DNA of 64,000 nt from Corynebacterium sp. ACRPS (GTDB lineage: Bacteria; Actinomycetota; Actinomycetes; Mycobacteriales; Mycobacteriaceae). Shown here piece by piece: positions 1-8,532 of this stretch (positions are counted from its first letter, which is position 1; each line of letters starts with the position of its first letter). The DNA is taken from contig NZ_JAKRMY010000003.1 of assembly GCF_022346005.1 (NCBI RefSeq), positions 102,096 through 166,095 on the forward strand, written 5' to 3'. The translations under genes and the position numbers were made by a program. The notes beneath the pieces are model-generated. The model was not told the DNA's origin and ran no database searches. It saw nothing but the letters and a program-made list of their open reading frames with translations.

Positions 1-1
1 C

Positions 2-736
2 GGGGGCATTATCAAGCAAGCCCGCACCGATATCCAACGCGTGCTCGCCATTCACCTGGGCACCCCGCCCGAGGAATTCACGTGGAGCTACCGCACCAAG
101 GACGATCAATTCTTCCGCGTGCACTCCACCCCGCGCGAGTTTGCGGATAAGTACCTGCCAAAGTTGGACGAGTACGTCGTGCTTGCCGATGATCCCCGTA
201 CCACCAACGATAAGCACCGCCTCTACACCAGCGCCGCCGTAAACAACGTCGCTGGCGGCGCGCCCGCCGGTTACCTCAACGTCGATGTGGACGAACTGCG
301 CTCCGCCGCGCGCGCCAGCATCGAGGCCGGCGAGCCTGTGTGGTTTAGCTGCGATGTCGACCGCCAGTTCTCCTTCCAGAACGCCGTGTGGGACGAAGGC
401 CTCGTCGATACCGATGGCCTCTACGGCATCGACTCCACCATGAGCAAGGAGGAGCGCTTTACCTCCGGCGAATCTGCACCCACCCACGCGATGGCGCTGA
501 CCGGCATCGATGGTGCACCCCGTGCATGGCGCGTGGAGAATTCCTGGGGCACCAAGGCGCCGCGCAAGGACGACGCCGATGAGGTACCCGGCAAGGGCTT
601 TGCCACGATGTCGGATGAATGGTTCGGCGAAAACGTCTTCCACATCGTCGTGCGCAAGGAATTCCTCACTTCCGCGCAGCAACAAGCGCTAGAGACCGAG
701 CCCATCGAGCTTCCCTTCTGGGACCGGATGGACTAA
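2..736 (+). CDS. pepC: Aminopeptidase C (bleomycin hydrolase family), 5'-truncated by window
   Basis: This is the C-terminal 244 residues of a peptidase family C1B aminopeptidase, a cytosolic papain-fold enzyme that trims N-terminal residues from peptides. The frame is open from base 2, so the start and the catalytic Cys lie outside the window. The catalytic His (motif THAM, about base 487) and Asn (motif ENSWG, about base 538) are visible. It is clearly a paralogue of the complete gene 13 bases downstream and shares the segments EEFTW/TDFQW, YLNV and PVWFSCD/PVWFGCD. A strong AAGGAG overlaps its stop and serves the next gene. The family call is firm; the exact substrate range cannot be seen. 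Confidence 0.9.
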   Translation, partial: GGIIKQARTDIQRVLAIHLGTPPEEFTWSYRTKDDQFFRVHSTPREFADKYLPKLDEYVVLADDPRTTNDKHRLYTSAAVNNVAGGAPAGYLNVDVDELRSAARASIEAGEPVWFSCDVDRQFSFQNAVWDEGLVDTDGLYGIDSTMSKEERFTSGESAPTHAMALTGIDGAPRAWRVENSWGTKAPRKDDADEVPGKGFATMSDEWFGENVFHIVVRKEFLTSAQQQALETEPIELPFWDRMD

Positions 737-749
737 GGAGCATCGAGAA

Positions 750-2051
750 ATGAATGAGATCAATCCACAGGAAGTTCACACCACCAACGCCACGCTTAGC
801 AGCGAGCCGGCCATCAAGGCGGCGCGGAATGCGGTGGCGCAGGAGGGTATCGATAAGCTGAGCGTCGACCGCGATCTCGTGCGCGAGCTCACCACGGCGA
901 CCAGCCACAAGCTCGATAAGTGGGGCGCGGCCAACCAGAAGGCTTCTGGCCGCTGCTGGATTTTTGCGGGCCTGAATTCCCTGCGCGGTGGCATCATGGA
1001 CCGCACCAATACCAAGGATTTCGAGCTTTCGCAGACCTACCTGTACTTCTACGACAAGCTGGAAAAAGCCAATTGGTTCCTCACTGCGGTAGACGAGCTC
1101 AAGGACCGCGAAATTACGGACCGCACCTTGACCAAGCTCATGGATGACCCCATTGGCGATGGCGGCCAGTGGTCCATGTTCGTCTCGCTGGTGGAAAAGT
1201 ACGGCGTGGTGCCCAAGTACGCCATGCCGGAGACCGCGTCCTCCGAGGCCAGCGCCATGCTCAACCGCAACCTGCAGACCGTCCTGCGCCGCGCCGCCCA
1301 CCAGATCCGCGTGGGCAAGTCTGGGGCGCAGGAGCAGGCGCTTGCCGATGTCTACCGCATCCTCACCGCCAACCTCGGCCTCCCGCCCACAGATTTCCAG
1401 TGGCAGTACCGCGATAAGGACGATAACTTCCACCGCGAGGGCACTTTTACCCCGCAGGACTTCGCCCGCGAGTACCTCCCGAAGGATCTGGGCGAGTACG
1501 TCTGCGTGGTCAATGACCCGCGCAATAACTACGGCGAGCTCTACACCGTGGACTACTTGGGCAACGTCGTCGGTGAAAAGGTCACCTACCTCAACGCCCC
1601 AGTCGAGGTATTGCGCGATGCCACCCGCTCTGCCATCGAGGATGGCCAGCCCGTCTGGTTCGGCTGCGATACCGGCCAGCAATCCGATGCCGATAGCGGC
1701 GTCTGGGCCAAGCGCCTGCACGATTATGAGGGGCTGTATGGGGTGGAAATGGGCATCGAGAAGCCGGACCGCCTCCGCCTCCACGAGTCCCTGATGACGC
1801 ACGCGATGGTCTTTACCGGCGCGGATATCGCCGAGGGCGGCGACGTCACCCGCTGGCGCGTGGAGAATTCCTGGGGCACCGAGAAGGGCGACAAGGGCTT
1901 TTGGACCATGGCCGATGACTGGTTTGACGAGTACGTCTTCGAAATCGCCGTCCACCCGTCCCGCCTGCCTGAGCAGTACCAGGAGGCGCTCAAATCCTCC
2001 GATATCACCACCCTGCCAGCGTGGGATCCGATGGGCGCGCTGGCGAACTAA
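750..2051 (+). CDS. pepC: Aminopeptidase C (bleomycin hydrolase family)
   Basis: Complete 433-residue family C1B cysteine aminopeptidase, close to the usual 440-450 residues. The catalytic triad is visible: Cys69 in GRCWIF, His351 in THAM and Asn373 in ENSWG. Family enzymes form hexameric barrels in the cytosol and release N-terminal amino acids from short peptides, and some inactivate bleomycin. There is no signal peptide. The start is supported by AAGGAG at 735-740, nine bases before the ATG, and overlapping the stop of the paralogue upstream. The two genes therefore form a tandem, probably cotranscribed pair. A GC-rich hairpin follows the stop. Confidence 0.93.
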   Translation: MNEINPQEVHTTNATLSSEPAIKAARNAVAQEGIDKLSVDRDLVRELTTATSHKLDKWGAANQKASGRCWIFAGLNSLRGGIMDRTNTKDFELSQTYLYFYDKLEKANWFLTAVDELKDREITDRTLTKLMDDPIGDGGQWSMFVSLVEKYGVVPKYAMPETASSEASAMLNRNLQTVLRRAAHQIRVGKSGAQEQALADVYRILTANLGLPPTDFQWQYRDKDDNFHREGTFTPQDFAREYLPKDLGEYVCVVNDPRNNYGELYTVDYLGNVVGEKVTYLNAPVEVLRDATRSAIEDGQPVWFGCDTGQQSDADSGVWAKRLHDYEGLYGVEMGIEKPDRLRLHESLMTHAMVFTGADIAEGGDVTRWRVENSWGTEKGDKGFWTMADDWFDEYVFEIAVHPSRLPEQYQEALKSSDITTLPAWDPMGALAN

Positions 2052-2052
2052 C

Positions 2053-2095
2053 GCGGCGCGGGTGGCGCGGGCGGCGCGGGGAGGACCCGCGCCGC
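2053..2095 (+). terminator. GC-rich hairpin after the pepC pair
   Basis: An 11-bp inverted repeat (GCGGCGCGGGT at 2053-2063 with ACCCGCGCCGC at 2085-2095) starts two bases after the pepC stop. It has no following T-run, so it may be a weak terminator or an RNA-stabilising hairpin. Confidence 0.4.
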
Positions 2096-2142
2096 GAGAG
2101 TTCGTGCCGCGAAGTCTGTAGCGTTCGCCGATGTGGCTGCGT

Positions 2143-2199
2143 TGCGTGGCGTGACGCTCCGTTCGTTTGCGTGGCGTGACGCGGTAGCCTCACGCCACG
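2143..2199 (-). repeat. Short direct and inverted repeats at the 3' end of the GNAT gene
   Basis: The 15-mer TGCGTGGCGTGACGC occurs twice (2143-2157 and 2168-2182). The second copy forms a 10-bp stem with TCACGCCACG at 2190-2199. The right arm includes the stop codon of the minus-strand acetyltransferase gene. The structure may end transcription between two convergent genes. Confidence 0.45.
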
Positions 2200-2801
2200 T
2201 GGCGCACGTACAGCATGCAGGTAAGGTCGCGGTCCTTATCGATGGAGATTTGCTTCTCCCCCACCCGCTCAAAACCGCGGGAATCGTAGAACTGATAGGT
2301 GCAGCCATCGTCGGTGTAGAGGTAAATATCCTTGCCGGGGTGGCGCTCCTCAAAGGCCTCAATGAGCGCGGTGCCCACACCCTTCACACCCGAGTTCGGG
2401 TCAGCGACGAGAAAGCCGATTTCACCGTCCACGGTATTTTCGGCTAGGTAGCTGACCAACATGTCCTCGTTCGCGGCATCATAGTCACCGCGGTGCCCGC
2501 CAGGGCGCAGGCTATTGAAGAGATCCACGGCCTTGACATAAGCCTTGCGCCACCACGGATACGGCAGCGCTGGTTCGCCTTTAATCGATGCCAGAATCAC
2601 GCCGAGGAAACGCCCATCATCGGCATAGGCGGCCAAAATATCGGTGGCCTGGGCCCGCTCTAAATCCCAAAAGTAACGGCCGTAGGCGCGCTCGAAGCGC
2701 GGGTTCTTCACAAACCAGTGCAGGTGCATGCCTTCGATGGCAAACTCAATCGCCTTGGGCTCATCGCGCGGGTCGAGGTCGCGGATGTGGATTTCGGTCA
2801 T
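2190..2801 (-). CDS. GNAT-family N-acetyltransferase
   Basis: A 203-residue protein that reads as one GNAT domain. The acetyl-CoA pyrophosphate loop is seen as GVKGVGTALIEAF (about residues 139-151), followed by the C-terminal YxFYDSRGFE strand typical of the fold. The substrate is unknown: GNAT proteins acetylate small amines, antibiotics or protein termini, and nothing here decides between these. It is the last gene of the minus-strand folate/PanC-like run. Its ATG overlaps the TAA of the PanC-like gene by one base (TAATG), indicating translational coupling. The gene ends in the repeat cluster at 2143-2199. Confidence 0.85.
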   Translation of the reverse strand: MTEIHIRDLDPRDEPKAIEFAIEGMHLHWFVKNPRFERAYGRYFWDLERAQATDILAAYADDGRFLGVILASIKGEPALPYPWWRKAYVKAVDLFNSLRPGGHRGDYDAANEDMLVSYLAENTVDGEIGFLVADPNSGVKGVGTALIEAFEERHPGKDIYLYTDDGCTYQFYDSRGFERVGEKQISIDKDRDLTCMLYVRHVA

Positions 2802-3742
2802 TAGTCCTCCGGGGATTGGTCTTGTTCGCGCTGCTTTTCGCGCTCGAGCTCGGCCTTAGCCTCGTGCTCTTCAATATTAGTGAACCCAATCCCCAACGGC
2901 AGGCCAACGTTGTCAATTAATCTAACTCCGCCAATGGTGGCCGCAACGAGCAGGCGGGCATCGCCCTCGGCGGGTGGCTCGCCCAGATCGCGGCCGCGCA
3001 CCTCTAAGTATTCCGGTTCAACGCCGGCGGCTTCTAGGACACCTGCGGCAACCTCGCGAACCTTGTCTGCCCCCGCCTCTGCGGCATGTGCCCCGGCGGT
3101 AAGCGCGGCGGACAGGGCGGCTACGTCCTCCCTCTTATCTTCGGGCACGCGGGTATTGCGCAGGCTCATCACCACGCCATCGGGCATGCGCACGGCGGGT
3201 ACGCCCTGCACGCGAACCCCGAGGTGCAGGTCCTGCACCGCATGGTGAATGGCCAAGAGGAGCTCGTAGTCTTTTTCCCCGATGAGGACATCGGTGGGCG
3301 ACAGTGCCATCATCAGCGTGAGGTAGAGGGTGAGCTCGCCTGATAGATCGGGCTCTAAGCCTTCAGGTGCAGATTCAGCATCAGGCGTCTGCTCGGCAGC
3401 GGCGGAGTTCGCGGCGTCGCGTTCGACGGCGACGCCGCGAGCCGAGATAGTAATCCGGCGACCATTGGGCCAGAGTTTGTCGGGCGTGTAATCCCAGATG
3501 ACGTCCACGCCCTCGGCGCGCAGGAGATCTACATCCTCGGCACGAGGTTCCTGGAGGGCCACGACGGTCACCGCGCCGCGGATACGACGGGCCGCACGCA
3601 CCAGCGCGATATGCCCGGCATGCACGCCGATGGTCAGCGGCACGAAGGCCACGGGGCGACCGGTCTTGCGCAGCGCGCTTCCCACCATGCGGATGCGGTC
3701 GACCTCGCTGATGACGGTGGCTTGTCCCATCTTCAAGCTCAT
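2801..3742 (-). CDS. Pantothenate synthetase-like protein (PanC family, diverged)
   Basis: A 313-residue member of the PanC nucleotidyltransferase fold. PanC condenses pantoate and beta-alanine with ATP in coenzyme A synthesis. HAGH (HxGH-type nucleotide-binding motif), GEKDYELL and the MSLRN motif are present. However, the normally conserved PTMGxLHxGH segment reads PLTIGVHAGH, so the Met is lost, and about 25 extra acidic/Ala residues sit near the middle. It lies next to the Rossmann gene just as panC does in mycobacteria. The start is ATG at 3742, preceded by GGAGG and overlapping the upstream stop (ATGA); an in-frame start at 3766 is less likely. Whether it is catalytically active PanC is uncertain. 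Confidence 0.8.
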   Translation of the reverse strand: MSLKMGQATVISEVDRIRMVGSALRKTGRPVAFVPLTIGVHAGHIALVRAARRIRGAVTVVALQEPRAEDVDLLRAEGVDVIWDYTPDKLWPNGRRITISARGVAVERDAANSAAAEQTPDAESAPEGLEPDLSGELTLYLTLMMALSPTDVLIGEKDYELLLAIHHAVQDLHLGVRVQGVPAVRMPDGVVMSLRNTRVPEDKREDVAALSAALTAGAHAAEAGADKVREVAAGVLEAAGVEPEYLEVRGRDLGEPPAEGDARLLVAATIGGVRLIDNVGLPLGIGFTNIEEHEAKAELEREKQREQDQSPED

Positions 3743-4413
3743 CGGGATTCCTCCTGCAAGGCCCACATTTCCAATTCGGTGCGATCTTCTACTTCACCCA
3801 AGCGCCGAGCGGTTTCTAAGTAGTGGCGGCGCATTCCGGGATCCGTGGCGCCGCGGTAGGCCGCAATGATGTCCTCTGTATCGATGTCGAATTCAGACGG
3901 TGGGATCTCATCGAACTCGGCAAAGAAATTGGCTTCTACGGCCGCTGCTAGGTGCAAGCGGCTGAGCATTTCTATGTAGTAGGAGCGGGCGGCGAAGGCG
4001 GGACGCTCAGCATCGGAAAGCGGCACTGCCTGCCCCCGGAATTCGCTCACTACGAAGTCAGCGATATTTTCGCCCAACTCATCCAGCGTGGATACTGCCC
4101 AGCGCCCGCCCGCCATGGGGGCGACGGCCGCCACGATACAACCGTGGGTCTCCAGCGGGTCAAGGCCTTGCACGCCTCGGGACAGGCACGTGTGGAAAGC
4201 GATGAGCCCCTTGTGCACGTGGTCCTGGACCAGCTCGACGGCAGCGTCCAGCCGTGCCTCACCCACTGCCAGAATCAGCGCCTGGAAGGAGCCAAGTTCG
4301 GCCGGATCATTGAGCATCTCCACGGTGTGGCCGGCGCGCTCCATGGCAGTGGCCAGGGAAATCCCGGCGAGGCTGCGCCCGAAAAGGGCAACGCGCATGC
4401 GCGGTGGACGCAT
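3739..4413 (-). CDS. Rossmann-fold protein, DUF2520/Rv3603c-like
   Basis: A 224-residue protein that opens with a beta-strand and dinucleotide-binding region (RVALFGRSLAGISLA) and continues into a helical domain. It resembles the shorter DUF2520 Rossmann proteins found between the folate genes and panC in actinobacteria (Mycobacterium Rv3603c position). The glycine pattern is atypical (GRSLAG), so NAD(P) binding is inferred only. Its ATG directly follows the TAA of the membrane-protein gene upstream, and its stop overlaps the PanC-like start, so all three are cotranscribed. Function is unknown. An oxidoreductase role linked to pantoate supply is an idea from context, not something seen. Confidence 0.7.
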   Translation of the reverse strand: MRPPRMRVALFGRSLAGISLATAMERAGHTVEMLNDPAELGSFQALILAVGEARLDAAVELVQDHVHKGLIAFHTCLSRGVQGLDPLETHGCIVAAVAPMAGGRWAVSTLDELGENIADFVVSEFRGQAVPLSDAERPAFAARSYYIEMLSRLHLAAAVEANFFAEFDEIPPSEFDIDTEDIIAAYRGATDPGMRRHYLETARRLGEVEDRTELEMWALQEESR

Positions 4414-5490
4414 TTATTTATCCTTCTTCATCTGTGCCAACAGCTCCGAGACGGACACGGAACCATCGCGCTGTTCATCGCTGCGGCGGCGACCGCGGGT
4501 CTGCTGCTGGCGGCGCGAGGCCGATTGCTTCTGCTCGGCGGCCACGTGGTGGCCCGAACCCTTGTACTCCTCGCGCGCATCCTTGCCGGTGGTCTGCTGC
4601 GGGATGTTCTGGGTCACCGCATCGGAAGCCGGCTCGGATGCGGTATCAGCCTCTGGCTTGCGGTGGCTACCTCGTGCGCCAGAGTGAGCTGCGTTGCCAG
4701 AGCCCGACTGCCGAGAGCCTTGGCGCTTGATATTGGAGTCCCCACCCGAATCCCAGCGCACGGCCTGGAAGCTGCCGGTATCGAAGGAAACGTCCTTCGG
4801 CTCCTTCGCCCCCGCGGCCTCGCTGGACGTGGCGGGCTTGGGGGCATCGGCAAGCGGCTCGGCGGTCCGGCCGGTGCTGCGCTGCGCGCGGGTGTTTTCA
4901 CTGATGATCTCATTGAGCGGGTTAGAGTCCGCGTGCGCACCGGAGGGCTGATTGCCCAGGCGGCCGGCGATGGCATCGGCCGACGGCGCGCCGGAAGAGG
5001 CCTGCTCAAAGTCGATGTCTTCCTCCCGGCGGTGGGACGCCGCGGCGGTCTGGGCCTCCAGCTCCATGATGCGGCGCGCCTCAGCGTGCAGGGCGGCGGG
5101 CTCGTAGGTGAACTCGTGGCCGGACAAATCCTCGATCTGCTTCCGGATAGAGGCCAGCTCGGTGCGGATCTCATCGAGGATCTGCTGATCCGGCAGCTCC
5201 TTGCCTTCGGCTGCGCGGGCCTGCTTGAGCTCCGCGCGGTGGGCGCGCTCCTGTAGCTCCAGCTTGGTCACGGATTCCTCGGCCTGGCGGCGGTAGCGCA
5301 TTACCAAGAAAAAGCCCACCACCGCGGCCCACAGGGCGGCAATCAGCGCAATCTTGAGCGCCGCTGCCGAGCCGGAAATGAGCATGACGATGCTGGCGAT
5401 GACGGCCAAGATGACAAGGGCGATAATCCCAATTTGTCCCAAATCCGGCGAGGACGACGAGTTTTTGGAAGAAGAGCGCGGCTGAGTCAT
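4414..5490 (-). CDS. Two-TM membrane protein with long disordered tail (Rv3604c position)
   Basis: A 358-residue protein. After a Ser-rich start come two adjacent hydrophobic helices (about residues 20-42 and 46-64), then basic RYRRQAEE. A charged, probably coiled-coil segment follows (about 68-165, with ELQERAHRAELKQ), and then a low-complexity Ser/Ala/Gly/Glu-rich tail. Position and organisation match the alanine-rich membrane protein between DUF3180 and DUF2520 in mycobacteria. The tail would be cytoplasmic. Five bases separate it from DUF3180 upstream. One copy of the over-represented GCTTGCCGATG motif, in its long GCTTGCCGATGCCCCC form, lies in the tail (4840-4855). Biochemical role unknown. 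Confidence 0.72.
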   Translation of the reverse strand: MTQPRSSSKNSSSSPDLGQIGIIALVILAVIASIVMLISGSAAALKIALIAALWAAVVGFFLVMRYRRQAEESVTKLELQERAHRAELKQARAAEGKELPDQQILDEIRTELASIRKQIEDLSGHEFTYEPAALHAEARRIMELEAQTAAASHRREEDIDFEQASSGAPSADAIAGRLGNQPSGAHADSNPLNEIISENTRAQRSTGRTAEPLADAPKPATSSEAAGAKEPKDVSFDTGSFQAVRWDSGGDSNIKRQGSRQSGSGNAAHSGARGSHRKPEADTASEPASDAVTQNIPQQTTGKDAREEYKGSGHHVAAEQKQSASRRQQQTRGRRRSDEQRDGSVSVSELLAQMKKDK

Positions 5491-5495
5491 GCTCC

Positions 5496-5969
5496 CTAAT
5501 GTACCGCTTGAAGCCCGTCCGGTGGCGGCGGGGTCTCACAGTGTCGCTCCAATCGCAGGCCAGCCGCAGACATGGCGATGCCGCCAATCGCGGATGCGAG
5601 CACTCCCACCAGATCATCGGAAGCCGCGACAAGGGTGCCCGCATTCGGGATGACATACACCGCCACCCCTGCATAGAGCCCGCCGACGATCGCACCCGTC
5701 CACGCCGAAGCCTTGCCCACCAGCATGAACTGCGCGATGGTCATCGGATTAAGCTGCGAATTATCTAGCCCGATGCCGTGATCCTCATCGGTGGCCTTAT
5801 CCACTTTCCAGGTAAGCCCCAAGCACACCACCACCATGAGCCATAGCGTGGCAGATACCGTGACCGGGATGGACATCATGGAGCCATAAAAGCGCGTGGT
5901 GAGGATGGCCGCCGCGGCTGCCATGAATATCCCAACACCGATAAGCGCACCGAGCGAGGTTCGTTTCAT
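5496..5969 (-). CDS. DUF3180 membrane protein
   Basis: A 157-residue integral membrane protein with four hydrophobic segments (about residues 7-26, 33-53, 77-100 and 110-140) and a charged KVDKATDEDHG loop in the middle. This matches DUF3180, a family almost always found beside folK in actinobacteria (Rv3605c in M. tuberculosis). Its ATG overlaps the folK stop by four bases, so it belongs to the folate operon. The family has no established function; conserved linkage suggests a role tied to the folate/pantothenate cluster, which is inference. Confidence 0.82.
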   Translation of the reverse strand: MKRTSLGALIGVGIFMAAAAAILTTRFYGSMMSIPVTVSATLWLMVVVCLGLTWKVDKATDEDHGIGLDNSQLNPMTIAQFMLVGKASAWTGAIVGGLYAGVAVYVIPNAGTLVAASDDLVGVLASAIGGIAMSAAGLRLERHCETPPPPDGLQAVH

Positions 5970-6451
5970 AACTCCTCCATCAGGCCCAAGCGGTGGATAT
6001 TGACGGTTTCCTGCGGGTCCAACGCGGCAACCAGCGCGGAGACATCCTGTCCCTTCAACTTAGCAGCCGGCTCGGCGGCCAACCAGGGTATAAGCACGAA
6101 TGCGCGCTCGTGGGCATAGGGATGCGGGACGATAAGTTCCGCATCGGAGGAGCTATAGCCCTCGATATCGACGATGTCCACGTCCAGGGTGCGCGGGCCC
6201 CAGTGGCGCACGCGCACGCGCTCAGCCGCCTCTTCCAGCTTCTGGCCGCGCCGTAAGAGCTCCAGCGGGCTCTCCTCGACGTCCACGATGAGCACCGCAT
6301 TCAAGAATTCATCCTGGTCCGTTACTCCCCACGGCGGGGTGGCATAGACGGGCGAGGCCGCCACGATGTCCTCGCGGAACTCGGTAAATACCGTGCGCAA
6401 AAGCTCCACGCGGTCATCCATATTGGAGCCGATGGATAGTACCGCGCGCAT
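5966..6451 (-). CDS. folK: 6-hydroxymethyl-7,8-dihydropterin pyrophosphokinase
   Basis: A 161-residue HPPK, the normal length. It transfers pyrophosphate from ATP to hydroxymethyl-dihydropterin, giving the substrate of FolP in folate synthesis. The opening IGSNMDDR, the acidic catalytic signature WGPRTLDVDIVD (two Asp for Mg2+) and the downstream PHPYAHERAFVLIPW segment are all visible. It is translationally coupled on both sides: its ATG overlaps the folB TAA (TAATG), and its stop overlaps the DUF3180 start. The cytosolic enzyme acts directly after FolB and before FolP. Confidence 0.95.
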   Translation of the reverse strand: MRAVLSIGSNMDDRVELLRTVFTEFREDIVAASPVYATPPWGVTDQDEFLNAVLIVDVEESPLELLRRGQKLEEAAERVRVRHWGPRTLDVDIVDIEGYSSSDAELIVPHPYAHERAFVLIPWLAAEPAAKLKGQDVSALVAALDPQETVNIHRLGLMEEL

Positions 6452-6909
6452 TACTGACTCCCGGGGTTCGTGCCGGGGCGCTGCGCGTCGGCTCCCTGCG
6501 GAGTTCCCACCTGCGGAGCGGGCCGTGGGGCTCCGGTGCGCGCGTGCTTGCGGGAGCGGCGGGCGACGACGGCGACATCGGCAAAAGTGCGCGGGATCGG
6601 CGCCTTGGGCTTGTGCACGGTCACTTCCACCGCGTGCAGGTCGGCGAAGGATTCCATGATGGTATCGGCCACCTCGCTGGCGACGGTCTCAATGAGGTCG
6701 CGGGAGGGGCCTTCGACGATGCTGGCGGTGACATCGGCAAGCTCTGCGTAATTGATGGTCTTGGTCAGATCATCGTGAGCTGCGGCCTCGGCAAACTCGG
6801 ACCAGCAGGTGATATCGACGATGAAGGGCTGGCCGGTGCGCTTTTCCTCATCAAAGACGCCGTGGTAGCCAAAGCACTCTAGGCCGGTTAATTCGATGCG
6901 ATCTGCCAT
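6451..6909 (-). CDS. folB: Dihydroneopterin aldolase
   Basis: A 152-residue protein of the dihydroneopterin aldolase family, which cleaves dihydroneopterin to 6-hydroxymethyl-dihydropterin and glycolaldehyde. LECFGYHGVFDEEKRTGQPF near the N-terminus and the catalytic-region KPKAPIP are present. The longer open frame to 7086 runs backwards into folP and is rejected: ATG at 6909 is two bases after the folP stop and opens directly on the domain (MADRIELTG). About 30 C-terminal residues beyond the fold are Arg/Pro/Gln-rich. A copy of the GCTTGCCGATG motif lies at 6732-6742, encoding ELADV. Confidence 0.95.
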   Translation of the reverse strand: MADRIELTGLECFGYHGVFDEEKRTGQPFIVDITCWSEFAEAAAHDDLTKTINYAELADVTASIVEGPSRDLIETVASEVADTIMESFADLHAVEVTVHKPKAPIPRTFADVAVVARRSRKHARTGAPRPAPQVGTPQGADAQRPGTNPGSQ

Positions 6910-6911
6910 GG

Positions 6912-7871
6912 TTAATTCCTTTCCGTACCCATCGCGGTAGAGGTCACTGTGCCCGTGCCGGTGGCGGCATTGCGGTAGCTGCCGGTGGCATTGGCGCCGC
7001 CTACATAGGACTCGCCGGCGTTCCACGCGGCGGCCACGTCGACGGCATCGCGGGATACGCCCACCTCGTGCACGCGCACGCCCCACGCGCCCATCTGGGC
7101 GGAAATGGCGGTCACGGCGGCGGTGGCGGGATCGGCAAGCAGCGGGCTGGCCTCTACCCCGCGGTCCGCCCGAATGGCGGCGAGGAAGCGCTTGCGCGAG
7201 GCACCCACCAAGATGGGAAATTCCCCGTCCAGAAACTCGGGCAGGGCCTGCAGCAGCGCCCAGTTATCCTGCGGGCTCTTGGCAAAGCCGAGGCCCGGAT
7301 CCAGCACTATATTCTCCCTTTTCACGCCCGCATCCAGGGCGTTATTGCTCAGGCGCTCGAGGGTCTCGTGCACGTCGCGCACTACATCGCCGCCGTGATC
7401 CGCCGTGCCCGCCGCGGATCCGAACGCGCCTTCCTGCAGCGTCCGCCAGTGCATGAGGCAGACGGGCACGCCGGCATCGGCCATGGCGGCATACATTTCG
7501 GGGTCTGCGAGGCCGCCGGAGACATCGTTAATCATGTCCACCCCGGCCGCGGCCGCCGCGGCGGCAACCGAGGCGCGCATCGTGTCCACCGAGGTGCGAA
7601 TGCCCTGCTCGTGCAGTGCTTGGATGACCGGGACCACGCGGTCGGCTTCTTCTTGTGCTTCCACGCGCACCGCGCCCGGGCGGGTGGATTCGCCGCCCAC
7701 ATCGATCATGTCCGCACCCTGTTCCACCAGCTCGCGGGCATGATTGGTGGCGGCGTCAAAGTCGAGCCACCGCCCGCCATCGGAAAAGGAATCCTTTGTA
7801 ACATTCACGATGCCCATGACGAGCGTGCGCTTCGCGATGGTCAACTCTGCAACTGAGGAAGCCGGGTGCAC
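6912..7871 (-). CDS. folP: Dihydropteroate synthase
   Basis: A 319-residue DHPS, target of sulfonamides. It joins hydroxymethyl-dihydropterin pyrophosphate to p-aminobenzoate. GIVNVTKDSFSDGG (loop 1), DVGGESTRPGA (loop 2), DMINDVSGG and LDPGLGFAKS are all seen, with the ILVGASRKRF segment near the end. The tail after AWNAGESYVGG is a Thr/Gly/Ala-rich extension of about 30 residues. GTG at 7871 is chosen as the start because AAAGGAGAA lies just upstream of it; a TTG at 7895 would place that ribosome site inside the gene. It is the FolP1-type copy of the folate operon. Confidence 0.94.
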   Translation of the reverse strand: MHPASSVAELTIAKRTLVMGIVNVTKDSFSDGGRWLDFDAATNHARELVEQGADMIDVGGESTRPGAVRVEAQEEADRVVPVIQALHEQGIRTSVDTMRASVAAAAAAAGVDMINDVSGGLADPEMYAAMADAGVPVCLMHWRTLQEGAFGSAAGTADHGGDVVRDVHETLERLSNNALDAGVKRENIVLDPGLGFAKSPQDNWALLQALPEFLDGEFPILVGASRKRFLAAIRADRGVEASPLLADPATAAVTAISAQMGAWGVRVHEVGVSRDAVDVAAAWNAGESYVGGANATGSYRNAATGTGTVTSTAMGTERN

Positions 7872-7912
7872 TGCGTTCTCCTTTTCGCTCGACAAACTCG
7901 ACTGCGTACGCG

Positions 7913-8521
7913 CTACGTACGAATAAAACTGAGCACTTCTGCGCGCGAGGCGGCGTTATTTTTAAACCCGCCGCGTACCGCGGAAGTCGTTGTGGTTGCG
8001 CCCGGCTTACGGATACCGCGCATGGCCATGCACAAGTGCTCGCACTCGATGACCACGATGACGGATTGGGCTTCGAGGACATTAACGAGCGCATCGGCAA
8101 TCTGCTGGGTCAGGCGCTCTTGGACCTGCGGGCGCTTGGCATACAAATCCGCCAGGCGGGCCAGCTTGCTCAGCCCGGTGACGTGCCCGTCCTTGCCGGG
8201 AATATAGCCAATATGCGCCACGCCATAAAACGGCACGAGGTGGTGCTCGCAGGTGGAGTAGATGGGAATATCGCGCACCAAGACCAGTTCCTGGTGATCC
8301 TCAGCAAAGGTCTTATGCAGCACCTCCGTCGGATCCTCGTGCAGGCCGGCGAAGACCTCACGGTAGGCGCGAGCCACACGTGCCGGGGTTTCGCGCAGGC
8401 CTTCGCGGTCAGGATCCTCACCAACGGCAAGGAGCAGCTCGCGGACGGCCGCCTCCGCCCGCTCGTGGTCATACGGCGCGCGGGCGGGCACCTGCTGGGG
8501 ATCAGTGTGATTTTCAGACAT
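7913..8521 (-). CDS. folE: GTP cyclohydrolase I
   Basis: A 202-residue homodecameric-type GTP cyclohydrolase I that converts GTP to dihydroneopterin triphosphate, the first step of folate synthesis. The zinc ligands are visible in TCEHH and in ECEHLCM, with the substrate-binding GLSKLAR and the C-terminal TTTTSAVRG segment. Its length agrees with the family. The stop is 41 bases before the folP GTG start. FtsH ends 11 bases upstream, so folE probably reads through from ftsH. It is the zinc-dependent type I enzyme (FolE1), not the FolE2 form. Confidence 0.96.
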   Translation of the reverse strand: MSENHTDPQQVPARAPYDHERAEAAVRELLLAVGEDPDREGLRETPARVARAYREVFAGLHEDPTEVLHKTFAEDHQELVLVRDIPIYSTCEHHLVPFYGVAHIGYIPGKDGHVTGLSKLARLADLYAKRPQVQERLTQQIADALVNVLEAQSVIVVIECEHLCMAMRGIRKPGATTTTSAVRGGFKNNAASRAEVLSFIRT

Positions 8522-8532
8522 GCACGTACTTC

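Noticed and set aside
3952..5256. 434-codon open frame on the plus strand
   Set aside because: Antisense to the Rossmann and membrane-protein genes, which are supported by coupled starts and stops.
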